Shown: positions 39,431 to 49,449 of the stretch, in pieces | Numbering within the stretch: position 1 is the first letter of the stretch | Layout of the letters: each line of letters begins with the position of its first letter | Assembly (NCBI GenBank): GCA_008360955.1 | Contig: LUCM01000674.1 | Coordinates: 62,001-126,000, forward strand | Direction of reading: 5' to 3' | DNA length: 64,000 nucleotides | From: Fasciolopsis buskii | Lineage: Eukaryota > Platyhelminthes > Trematoda > Plagiorchiida > Fasciolidae | The notes under the pieces: model-generated | Databases searched by the model: none | Told to the model about the DNA's origin: nothing | The model's input: only the letters and a program-made list of their open reading frames with translations | Program-made: the position numbers and the translations under genes

Positions 39431-39766
39431 GGGAACACGCACAATGACAAAACCAGTTCATCATTCAGTTTGTACCGAGAACTCCATATTCCGCGCCAGT
39501 AGTTTAGCAGATCCACAGAACTTTCTAAATTAATTTGATGCATAGCATGGACGTCGCCTTATTCTAGACAGGGATTTGTGCAATGTGCTGATTGATTATT
39601 AGAATTCATCCGCAACCTGGAATTCAGTATCACTGCAGTGGACATGCACTGCTGATGATTCTTAACAAGGATGAAACAGCTGTACAGTGCTTCCATGGTT
39701 TCTTCATGGTAAGTTGAGCGATGATATCACATGGTGAATTGTTTCATAAACTCCATTCCGTTGAGT
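39431..39766 (+). mobile_element. Ribozyme element with alternative body, opposite orientation
   Basis: Begins GGGAACACGC at 39431 and runs through an unrelated body into the hammerhead (39646-39690) and the shared arm ending near GAATTGTTTCAT. Its reverse complement lies at 26436-26780. It faces the monomer at 39013-39417 head to head, so the two shared arms lie as inverted repeats about 550 bp apart. The body has no coding frame of note. Confidence 0.75.
39646..39690 (+). ncRNA. Type I hammerhead ribozyme (intact core)
   Basis: GCACTG, CTGATGA, TCTT-AACA-AGGA hairpin, GAA, AC-AGCT-GT, GTA, CAGTGC on the plus strand. The outer stem I segment TGGA just upstream is kept although the sequence before it differs from the tRNA-type copies. 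The boundary of similarity therefore coincides with the edge of the ribozyme. Confidence 0.8.
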
Positions 39767-39774
39767 GGATCGAG

Positions 39775-42700
39775 GAATAAGTTATGACGATGGGATAAAA
39801 CCGATTTGATAAAAAGTTTCTAGCTGAGTATTTGGAAATGCCACAACAGTTTCAGACTTCCAAGAGGCACCAGTGAGCAGGAATTTGTTCACACGGAAGG
39901 TCATAGTCTCCGCGAATGAAGTCGTTCCCAAATTAGGAAGGTGAAAGAGCAGACCCTGTGCATTAGCAACAAAAGCAATTGTTGAAGATATCAGGACCTC
40001 GAAAGTTTCCTCCAAAAAGAAAGATCAAACTTCGAAGGCTAAAGATACTGTTTAGGACTACAGGGCGTCTGTCGGGGGAAGAGGTGAATGAATACAGGGT
40101 TCACAATATTAGCATCCTCACTACAGTATGGCAACCGTAAGTGCTGTCTCTGGTGAAGTCCATTTACTTGCCAGAGAAGTTTGATGTCACTCAAATACGA
40201 AAACTAACTAGCGAAAAACAAATTTAGTCGTTTTATCCTTCCTTTTAACAAGGTACTTTGCAGACGCTTCCCAGTAAAGCATTCAATTAAATTTGATCAG
40301 TCGGCCCTACAGTCTGAGTACTGATGATCCTATCCTGCAGATGATGAGAAGAACACGATTTCCAAAGCAAAACAAAGATTGAAAAACACCGGTTTTTTGT
40401 AAACGCGTCTGGCATAGAGGAGGGCGTCTAAAAGATAACTAAAGTAATCCAAACGACATGGGTATTTCTATCAGGAAAATGCGGGTAGCAGCCACGTTTC
40501 AGTTCCTAACCGTAATTTTGTTCATCCTGAAAATGTCGGGTGAACATTTGTTGAGTATACTTGGGAGCCCACACGGATGAGGGGTTAGTGACTCGATAAA
40601 AAATGGTAAAAGGGTGACCCATTGAAATCACAATGATGAGAATTCCTCTCTCCATTAGTTCATTCACAATGTCAATGTGAGTCCATAAAAATAAACCCGG
40701 ATAGGATTATCGGAGGGCAACATTCTGTAGTGCAGCCAATCAAAGGACATGCTGGCTATAAAACAACAAAACAGCTAAAAAAAACATCCAGGGTATTCAG
40801 TTTCTCGTTTTCTGGTGCGGCTTTATCAACCTAAGGTTACCGTTCGGCAGATCCGGGAAATTTACAGGCGAGCACCAAAGGGGAATGAAGAAAACCGTTT
40901 GCTGAGTGAAGCTGGGCACACTGTTTGTCCAGAACAAAGCTGACAAGTTTCTTATTTGCAGGAACTAACTTGTAGCTCGCGGAATGTATCGTAAGTGTGT
41001 ACATTCCCTGGAGAATTACTTCCAAGGGAAACATCCAAGTACTTCTCAAGCCTGAAACTGCATATCGATTTTTTTCAGTGCATACGCCGTTTGACGCAGT
41101 GGAACAGACAGACAGGAGGAATAACAGGTAGGCTAATTGTGTAGATTGGTAAAATAAAAGGCTGTATAGATTGTTTTGAAACGAAGGAGGCAAAGAAGAC
41201 GTCTGCTCAAGTTCGGCCCCAAATCCGTAATTAATTCTATCCCGCGGTCCCTATCACCGGTTCCCAAGCGCAGAAGGCAAAAGAAGTCCGTTTATTATGC
41301 AAATCAAATTTTTATGCTGGTCTTCCATGAACAACACTCACTATTCAATAATTTTAGTGACTGATCTGTTCTGGCGTTACTCATGCAGCGTTTTCGCTCG
41401 GATTACAGAATAGCATAATGGCCACTTAGTCTTCTTTGGCCTTTTTGCTTGCTCGTGTGGACACTTTCTAGTTTCGAGCTCATTAGTGTTTTTGTTACAA
41501 GTCCTCTGATTTTTAGTTAGATTGTTTTCTTCCCATTGAATTCGTGCGCTTACCCGCTGCGCTCTCCTCTTCTTTCTCATAGACGGTACTTGATGAACAT
41601 AAGAGTCCCTAAAAACCAAGGAAATGACATCTTGTCTCTCATTTCCAACGTAATAACATTTCGTCAACTTACGGGCAGCTAGATTCGAACTGAATGCAGA
41701 TGTGGTCATGTGGTAATTGGATTAGAGTTACTCATTCAACAATATTTTTGTACCTTTGGGAAAGTAGTTTTGAATGATCGCTTCTATGTGATTATACCTT
41801 CGTCTTACCCGCTTTTCTTAACTTTATTGAACCTTTCGTTTGCAGGATATTCGTCGGCCGAACACGCAAAGTTACTTTTGGTTTCAATCTAACATTATTT
41901 ACTGTAACGGTGAACGAGCTCGCGTGTTATGTTTGGCATTCCCAGGCAATATTCTTACATCTTCTTTAATATCATTGCGGTGTCATCGGTTTCCTCATCG
42001 GAATCACAATATAGGGTGAATAAATTTCGTCTGGCTTCATCGCAGGGACCATAGTACTGCTGAGCTACTAGGTATTCCTTTTTCTGAAGAGTTGAACCAT
42101 AGAAACCCTTGGCTACAGTTTCTCCAACGTTCCATGACTCCAACCAGATATCTCAATTCCAACTCTTAGGGGCGTTCAAAAAGTTTCTTTGACACCTTGA
42201 TTTAAAACAAAAAAAGAAATAGGAGGTTTGTTTTACGTCGTCTCGAAAATCACAATCAATTCTATCTTACGTCCCCACTAAGTCTGTTGAAAAAAACAAG
42301 TGGAACAGACAAAATGTTCGTTTGTTAAGCAAAATCAAATTACTTACACTCAGTGACCAATACCTTCTGGTCGACTATCCTACTGGCTGATTTGGTCTGG
42401 TGTTAATCATCGAATTCATTGTGCGGCTTTTTCCCTCAGGCTATCGACCGACGTAATCGGCCAAAGGTCGCCACAGAAGTATCGATTTTTGACCATTGCA
42501 TCACAATGACAGCATTCGGTAATTTGGCATACTAAAGTCTATCGTTGAATTATTCACCCAACCCCTCAAGAGGGAAACCCAAATGAATGGAGTATATCTG
42601 GAAAAAGGGACCTGAGACGGACCCATACGTTGATGAGTAATCAAGAAAAACATACTGCACGTGTTTTTTCTCATGTTGAAAGTTCTTTATACAAAACAAA

Positions 42701-43430
42701 CTAAAACAGTAACTGCTTCCAACTTATAACACTTTTGCTTTCAGGCAAATCTAAGATGATTTTCGAGGATACCGAGAGACGACTGAAAGCCTTATCAGTT
42801 TCAAGGGCTCAGAAGTGACAGTAAATGACGTGACCGTTTGATAGTGGCGCCTGAGTTATGTGCATTTGGGTAGGGAGATGTATCTCGGATAGTAAAAGTT
42901 ATCAGGACTAACCTGCAATTCCAGTAAAAAGCTGGGAGAGTGCTGCTGCATCACAAGTGCTCACTGTGGGGCTAACAGCTCAATTGTTCGTGAAATTCAA
43001 CAGAGATCATCTGGTGAAGTGACAGTGCAATGACTTGAGGACGGATTCGCGTAATCAACGGACAGTTTAGATGAGGAATAAGTGAGTGCAACTTCTGGAT
43101 GTGCATTGTCTTTGGATGAAAGAACAGCGGGTTATTTTTCTCCCTACCTGGTAGCTTTGTTCTGCGACACATTCATTTATGGCCACGAGTTTCAAAGCGT
43201 AGAGTGGAATAAATAATTTCAAGATGTTCAACTCAAGGTTTTATGACCGGGAGCAGCTATTTCATTCTAATCGCTTTGCTATTTTCACCTGGTTATCCCT
43301 TTTCTTGACGAAAGCGTTTGAAAAAAGGTTTCAACATCCAGAAGTGTTGTTGAAACAAGAATCTACGGAGAGAATTTGCTAAAGACATGATTTCCATTTT
43401 TGTAGAACGGGAAATTCATTTACATACCAT
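39775..43430. other. Unassigned stretch with a few open frames over 100 codons
   Basis: Frames at 40837-41193 (minus, 118 codons, with a hydrophobic stretch LAYLLFLLSVCSTAS near the start) and 41377-41709 (minus, 110 codons, rich in Lys, Arg and Asn) are open. I recognise neither. No clear repeat or RNA gene was seen. Confidence 0.3.
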
Positions 43431-43439
43431 ACGTCCAAG

Positions 43440-43520
43440 ATCCAATTCCATCAGTTGGAATTGACCCGGTGACCTCCCGCCTAACGATCAGGTGCTCCAC
43501 ACTTGAACTACGGCGGACAA
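43440..43520 (-). repeat. Possible tRNA-derived SINE head, degenerate
   Basis: On the minus strand CGTAGTTCAAGTGTGGAGCA resembles an A box and CCGGGTCAATTCC a B box, with normal tRNA spacing between them. The stems pair poorly, so it is not a working tRNA. No second copy lies in the window. It differs from the Leu-type and Arg-type heads. Confidence 0.4.
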
Positions 43521-43529
43521 GGTCCTCTG

Positions 43530-44630
43530 ACCCAAACTACAGAAGTCAACATCCCGTATTGCACGAAACTGCAAACGAACAGGTTGCTCAAACACAGTAT
43601 TTATCCATGTCAACTCCTAAATCAATGCACTCTTTGGTCGTTCGTGTATTCCGAAAAGTGGCACGTCTGCCTTCGTCAGGTCTACCGATAAAGAGCCTCG
43701 AAGATTTATACCACGTGCTGAACTGAATTATTACATTCACTTGTCGAACACTGGTTCCCCTTTAAACAATCGTTATCCGCAAGTTTATCCGGGGACACGT
43801 GTGATGACTTAATTGAGGTATCTGATTTCGTTAACTGGCACTAGCACCATGAATTCCCATCCGCGTAGCAATACGCTAGTCTCAATAACGTCGTTTATGT
43901 AGCGGTTCATGAGACTTGGACGACAACACGAAAACCTTCCGCCTATGTTCGTCTGTACACTCGCATTAGTGCTCATGCGATCCCGGTTACCTTCAGTCAT
44001 GTGATCTGTGATCTCCAAAGTAGAACTACCGCAGAAAGGGTAGATGTGCAAAAAAGAGCAACCGGTCCGCACCAAGCAACTACACCAGACCACCAGTCAG
44101 CTGCGTCAAAGCTGAATGTTCCACTAAAATGCTGAATAGGGCGAGCATGAATTACGGATCAGCACATTCGGATTAGCAGGTTCATCGCTCGTAAATCTCG
44201 AACGTTCTGTTTACGACGCGAAATGAGAACAGCGACTCGTGCAAAATCTAACCTAACTAAAAATCAAACGAAGTTGGCATATTAAATCGGGTTTTGATAT
44301 ATTTTACTGTCTAAATAATGCTCAGAGACCTTAAGTTTTTCCGGCGAAAAGCGCTACGTTAATATGCGACCTAGCACCCGTCTCAATCAGACAGATTCAT
44401 ACAAAGATTCAGCCCAAATAGTAGGAGTTACGGGACGAAGTTGTACTACATGCAGTTCCAAAATCCCAGACGCATAGAACAAGGCGATGAGAATCTTCGC
44501 ACTGTTGCTTCTTGATTTACCAGTTTGAGCATTTCACATCGCGTTTATACAAAATATCACAGCTTCATTTTTGTTAAATTTGGGATCGAATAAGATTTTT
44601 CTCCCTAACTATTAGAGTTTGTTACATTTT
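43530..44630. other. No recognisable gene
   Basis: One open frame of 94 codons (43809-44093, minus) without a recognisable domain. Otherwise short frames only. Confidence 0.35.
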
Positions 44631-44631
44631 A

Positions 44632-45018
44632 GTAGTAGGAGATTGAATGTTTACATGAAATAATTCACCATGTGACATCATCGCTCAACTTACCATAAAG
44701 AAACCATGGAAGCACTGTACAGCTGTTTCAGTGTATCAAGTAATCAAGCTCTGTAGGTCATATCCAAAGCCTTCGTCGTACTTAGGCTACCTGCAGAGAA
44801 GTCATCTATTAGCAGGGGTCGATTTCTTTGCGCCAGCGGCCAGTAGCCGTGCAAATCAGTGACGGATAGGTGCAACATCATGTGGTGAAGTTCAACAAAC
44901 TGTTCAGTGCCTGCCCGGTAGCGTAACGGCTAAGGCGTTCGACTCAGGATCGTTCGTCCCGGGTTCGCGTCCCAGTTCGGGCGCGGTGGATATGTACTGC
45001 TCATGATTCCTAANCATT
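44632..45018. mobile_element. Rearranged hammerhead-ribozyme repeat (arm inverted relative to body)
   Basis: 44632-44730 is the downstream arm in minus orientation, ending at GCTGTTTCA inside the ribozyme. The next bases start the monomer leader in plus orientation, which continues through the tRNA-Leu-like head (44912-44983) into the start of a second ribozyme, which breaks off at an N (45014). The inversion point lies within the ribozyme GAAAC box. This may be a natural rearrangement or a draft-assembly artefact, since the copy ends at the only ambiguous base of the window. Confidence 0.65.
44912..44983 (+). promoter_or_regulatory. Best-preserved tRNA-Leu(CAG)-like head
   Basis: This 72-base segment can form a seven-pair acceptor stem (TGCCCGG with TCGGGCG, two wobbles). 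It has TA at positions 8-9, A box TAGCGTAACGGCTAAGGCG, anticodon loop CTCAGGA (CAG, leucine) and B box GGGTTCGCGTCC. The D stem and T stem are imperfect and it is embedded in the repeat, so I call it the promoter head of the element, not a cellular tRNA gene. Confidence 0.7.
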
Positions 45019-45019
45019 G

Positions 45020-46580
45020 GAATCTCTGTTTTGAATGAATAGATAGATGATTAGATAATAAATCCACTTGTGAATCCGACGGTACTATGTCACGTGCTTT
45101 TCGGAGGATCAGTCAAGGCTAACATTCAGCAGGAGAATACAAATTCCGAAAGTTATGGTCTTGTATACGGATGGATGAAAGAATCATCGTGTGACAGCTT
45201 TATCGTTCATTTACGGTAATATTAAATCTGCTTTAAGAAGTGCTACTAGCTTTAGTCAAAATGTCAGATTTAGCAAACTGTTTCAGGCAGGTTGTTTTTT
45301 TTCACTCGCTAATTAGTTTTTCCCAGAACATTGTGGAAACTTCTTTGCTATAATATACTGACTACATTGTCCGGTCTTCTACGCTTTTGAATCGTTTGCA
45401 ATTGCCTCACCTTACGGACTGGCTGGAATCTTCGAAGCTTTTTCTGGAACGAAAGCACGCTTTCCATTCTGTTCTTCTTCTTCGTTTCTTGTCATCCAGT
45501 CCAACCTAACTACTCTGCCGTTCACCTTTGGAGATTAGATGATTTGTCAATAACTTATATACCAGTTTTAGGCGGTTTTGATACTCCAAGTTGGCCCAGA
45601 ACTGTCAGGTCTTTTCCCATCTCCCGGCTTACACTGTCTACACCCCACCCAGTCCACATCCTAAAACAGCTTGTGTATCTGAATCGCTTATTGAAACCCA
45701 ATAGGTAATACTGATTTGACAACTGAATGACAGTGAACATAATAGTTGGTTGAAAAGAAATGCAATCTAATGTTCCTGTCCTCATGTTGTTCAAGATAAA
45801 ATATTTATGTGACCAAATTTTCGTTACTTTCATATGTTACCAATTGTCACCAAACGGCATCAGCAAGACTGGTGATCGTGATAGGTAGAACCATGAGAAC
45901 AGATATACGGTCAAGAGTAACGAGCAACTTAATGACAAGCTGTCACAGAACAAATGTTTTTGTTATCCATGACGTGATTGTCATTGACGTTGTTGCTTCT
46001 GTTTCTTAATTGCAAACAGTTTGAACAATTCAACTATGCAATATGAATATCCAAGGGGACATTTCAAGTCAACTATTGTAACAAATAATCAGGCCTCAGT
46101 ACGTTTTTTTCCTTCGTTGATAGGCAGGATGCTTGCAGTTTTCGAGATGAGCTGGAAACAAAGCACGATTTAAAATATTCTGCTGGAATCGAGGTTAGAA
46201 CCGTACGGACAGAGAGATTCATTTCACAAATGATCAACTAACCGGTCGATCCAGATACGATAGCTGCTTTGTGTATCTTTAATAATGACGCAATGGGCCC
46301 ACTGAGTGTGGCAAAATAATAGGTGCACGCGACAATGAATAGCAAAACATTGAGCAAATCCTTTCGGAGTTAGAGACGTGCAAAACTGGTGATCATAAGT
46401 GATTTTATGAATTTATATGTTCATGGAACCAGTTCGAACAAATCCACATTGGCTGGAGTGATTTTTTTATCTCTTATCCCATTTTATCAGTCCCCCTTCA
46501 ATTCAATATGGTCGTGGAGTTTTGAGATGAACATCGCATGCTCGAATCCGAACACCACTATTTAGTTCCACATTAGGTAA
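45020..46580. other. No recognisable gene
   Basis: Short open frames, the longest 92 codons at 45555-45833 (minus), none assignable. Confidence 0.4.
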
Positions 46581-46599
46581 CGTTTCTACGGTTGGAACT

Positions 46600-46830
46600 C
46601 ATTTGGGGATATAGAGTACATTGGATAATAAAGTAATAGTCGCGATGGCAGTCTTATTAATAGCAGTAGTAGACGCAGCCATGGCAGAAGTGGCAACATT
46701 ATTTGTAGCTGTAGTAGAAAAGGTAGTGCCTCATGCAGTCGTGACGTTACAACGATTTTTAGTAATAATAATGCCAGCAGTGAAATAAAAGTAAACGTGA
46801 TAGCAATGGTATTATTGTGCTGATATTCGT
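46600..46830 (-). repeat. Degenerate triplet-rich tract next to SINE copy 2
   Basis: Loose AATAGCAGTAGTAG-type units with a three-base period over about 200 bp. It lies on the tail side of the SINE at 46878-47014, and a similar tract (AGCAGTCGTAGTGATGACGG, 47049-47068) lies on the other side. The Leu-rich open frames across it are low complexity. Confidence 0.6.
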
Positions 46831-46877
46831 AGTTTTTGTTGTTGACAAGCACCTTTCTATCTTTTTATCTCTTTGCA

Positions 46878-47014
46878 ACGTGCGCCAATTTCAGGAAGGG
46901 GGCCGCGGCCAACAGAGGGCTGCCAAGTGGTTGAAGTCGACCGGTGGTGGGACGAATCGAACCCGCGACCTTTACGTCCGAGCGCCACGACCTTGTCCGT
47001 TTGGCCACCGCCGT
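46878..47014 (-). mobile_element. tRNA-Arg-like SINE, copy 2
   Basis: On the minus strand GGTGGCCAAACGGACAAGG (A box) and GGGTTCGATTCGTCC (B box) frame an ACG anticodon region. The body runs through GGCCGCGGCC to CCTTCCTGAAA as in the copy at 33719-33850. Copy 2 keeps a better acceptor-side pairing (CGGTGG against CCACC). It is inserted in triplet-rich simple sequence on both sides. Confidence 0.8.
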
Positions 47015-47279
47015 GTATCACTAGCACCACTGAGATTAGTAGGATCACTAGCAGTCGTAGTGATGACGGTCGTAGATGTGGTAATATAATATACACGAGG
47101 GACAGTGAGGTTCACGTGACACAATTTGAAGTGGACAACAAGTCTAGAGACAAACGTGACTCGAATCCCAGCAAGCGCATCAACCAGCATCAACAAGTGC
47201 ACAGCAACATTCAGAATGATTGTACAAAATCTGCAATTGCAACGACAATTCACCCGGAACAGCCGGAATAACAACACTA

Positions 47280-47730
47280 ACAATTACAGTAACATTAGAG
47301 AGAGAGGAATTTTAATCTTAATAATACTTCATTTCGGTTCAGTTCGCACAGTCTTTAACTTGGCACCAATAAGTTCTGGTTTTGGGCTCTGCTTCACTAC
47401 ACTATCCATCGAAAGATAAAAAGACAAGTATCGAAAAATTGACTGGGAAATAGTAAGTTGAACAACTATGCAAAAAGAACAGATTTTGGATGAAAGAATA
47501 CTGCTGACTAGGACGTTGGCCCATGTCATCCGCCGTATCTAAGCATCGCCAAATACGATCACGTGGATTGAAATCTGGTAGCCCTACTGCATCTACTTGA
47601 AACAGCCCATTAGATCTAGTTTTTATGCTTTCTACAAATCATCGGCAGGCCACCTCGACCCATCCCTCCGACATTACTTGTTTCAGAGAAGGTCGTTATG
47701 TGAGCGTGCTGGTGCAAGACGAAGTCATTT
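47280..47730. other. No recognisable feature
   Basis: AT-rich spacer with a short GA-rich run near 47297-47308. Confidence 0.4.
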
Positions 47731-48104
47731 TATGGAAGAATTCACCATGTGATATCAACGTTCAACTCGTCATTAAGAAACTGTTTCATTCTTGTTAGGA
47801 ATCGTCAGCAGTGCATATCCCTCGCTCCCGAATCGGGGCACAAATCCGGGAGGAACGATTTTGAGTCAAACGCCTTAGCCATTACGCTACCGGGCAGGCT
47901 CTGAACGGTTTGTTGAACTTCACCACATGATGTTGCACCTATCCGTCACTGGTTTGCACGGTTACTGTCCGTTAGCTCACAGCGATCGACCCCTACTGAT
48001 AGATGACTTCTCTGCACGTAGCCTAAGTACGACGAAGACTTTGGGTATGACCTACAGAGCTTGATTACTTGATACATTCTAGTAGTAGGAGATTGAATGT
48101 TTAC

Positions 48105-48260
48105 ATGAAATAATTCACCATGTGACATCATCGCTCAACTTACCATAAAGAAACCATGGAAGCACTGTACAGCTGTTTCTTCCTTGTTAGGAATCATCAG
48201 TGCTTCCATGGTTTCTTTATGGTGAGTTGAGCGATGATATCACATGGTGAATTATTTCAT
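48105..48260. repeat. Long hairpin extending hammerhead stem I
   Basis: ATGAAATAATTCACC at 48105 pairs with GGTGAATTATTTCAT ending at 48260, and the pairing continues inward through AAACCATGGAAGCAC to the ribozyme core, giving arms of about 60 bp. RNA from the minus strand would fold as a hammerhead whose stem I is the whole hairpin. Confidence 0.8.
48162..48203 (-). ncRNA. Hammerhead ribozyme at the tip of a hairpin
   Basis: CTGATGA, TCCT-AACA-AGGA, GAAAC, AGCT, GTA and CAGTGC are present on the minus strand. Three bases between the outer stem and the box are missing compared with other copies, so the CTG of the box competes with stem I pairing (GCACTG with CAGTGC). Activity is therefore uncertain. 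Confidence 0.65.
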
Positions 48261-48481
48261 ATTAGAGTGTGTGTGGAAAATTTTGTTTCACGTCTGGCAA
48301 GTATTTTTATCGCCCGGCATGTTCCAACAATTTTCATAAAATATTTTGAAAAAAATCGAAATGCTATCGGGAAGTTTTGCTCCCTTTTGCATCGAATGAC
48401 AAGTAAGGTCACTAGTCTGTCTGACGTGACTAATGTAAACGATATTTTATTGGCCAAATCTTACTCATTATCTGCTTGCAG

Positions 48482-48556
48482 TGATTTTGTCATCGAAAGG
48501 TGGGTTGAAATATTTTATGCCTGCTCACAACCCTCCACTCGCCGCCCAGTTCTTCG
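48482..48556 (+). CDS. Possible small internal exon, unidentified
   Basis: TATCTGCTTGCAG is a good 3' splice acceptor and TTCG|GTAAGCC a good donor. The 75 bases between them are open in a frame that enters and leaves in phase 1 (peptide LKYFMPAHNPPLAAQFF in its later part). I recognise no family, and no neighbouring exon could be linked. Confidence 0.2.
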
Positions 48557-48564
48557 GTAAGCCG

Positions 48565-49175
48565 TTAGTTCACATAGCTTCAGACTGGATTTGCGTTTGT
48601 TTCCAAATCCTCGTTTCAGATCAGACAATCGATAAACAGAATTCCATTGTTGCTAGCAAACGTTCAGTCCTTTCAGCTTTTTAGATCTTCTGGTTCTTCC
48701 AGATAACTTAATGAATCCCGTAGCTGTCGACTGTACGTTGCTTTTGTCAATGCCACTTTACGCCGGTCCACATTTTGTTCGCTATTACGAATTGTGCGTA
48801 GAATAAGCCTATTTTTTGTTTTTTCATCTCTTATATCACCAGAATCGGGAAACGATGATGATCGGAACAAAGTGGTAAACGTCAACAAATCGGCATTGAC
48901 CATACGTGTAGCTTTCCTAATGTGTATGCTCAGAGTGTTCAGTAATTCATTCATTCCCGTGAAATCAACCCGCGAAAACGAACACTTGGGTGTTCAGTCA
49001 AACGTAGAAAAGCACGCGAAGCAGCCTGTGCTTCACTTGCTTACTAGACACACAGCAAAAAGGGTCAGTCGAAAGAATGACAAAAAATCAGTCTGCTGCA
49101 TTTTCAGAATGATTTTAAAGTCAATGTCACTCAGGGTGAACACAAGAAACCACCATCCATCGCGGCCTATGTGAT
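48565..49175. other. No recognisable gene; overlapping open frames on both strands
   Basis: Frames of 93 codons (48673-48954, minus) and 126 codons (48794-49174, plus) overlap. Their translations are polar and without known motifs. Confidence 0.25.
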
Positions 49176-49179
49176 TGTA

Positions 49180-49195
49180 CGTGTGTGTGTGTGTA
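49180..49195 (+). repeat. Short (GT)n run
   Basis: Seven GT units. Confidence 0.7.
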
Positions 49196-49404
49196 TTCAT
49201 CTCCAAAGTATGCCTTTATCTATTACGACTGGGCTGATCCACGTCCAATGATTATTGTCAAATACAGCAGTAAGGAACGCAGTGACGGTATTCCCAGCTT
49301 GCAAAGGTAATGGTGACCAGCTCACAAGGCAAACACGAATAAGTTGTGCTTTCAGGAAGCAGGGCTGATGGATGCTGATATACCCTTTGTATGTACATAT
49401 GCAT

Positions 49405-49430
49405 GCTATATATATATCTATATATATGTA
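49405..49430. repeat. Interrupted (TA)n microsatellite
   Basis: CTATATATATATC followed by TATATATATG, preceded by ATGTACATATGCATGC, which is itself rich in alternating purine and pyrimidine. Confidence 0.85.
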
Positions 49431-49449
49431 TACGAGTGAAGGTGGAACT

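Larger units (their letters stand above)
47737..48262 (-). mobile_element. Hammerhead-ribozyme repeat, one monomer plus hairpin end
   Basis: Starts with an arm and ribozyme carrying a deletion of about 20 bp at 47775-47790, which removes part of stem III and the cleavage site. It continues through a tRNA-Leu-like head (about 47826-47897) and leader to a second arm and ribozyme (48162-48203) 392 bp on, and then the arm again in opposite direction to 48260. The last 155 bp thus form a near-perfect hairpin. No protein is encoded. Confidence 0.8.

Noticed and set aside
40326..40360. CTGATGA followed by GAGAAGAAC as a hammerhead
   Set aside because: There is no GAAA box directly after a stem II helix and no stem I pairing.
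44912..44983. Functional cellular tRNA-Leu gene
   Set aside because: D and T stems are imperfect, and the same segment recurs in four other copies as part of the ribozyme repeat.
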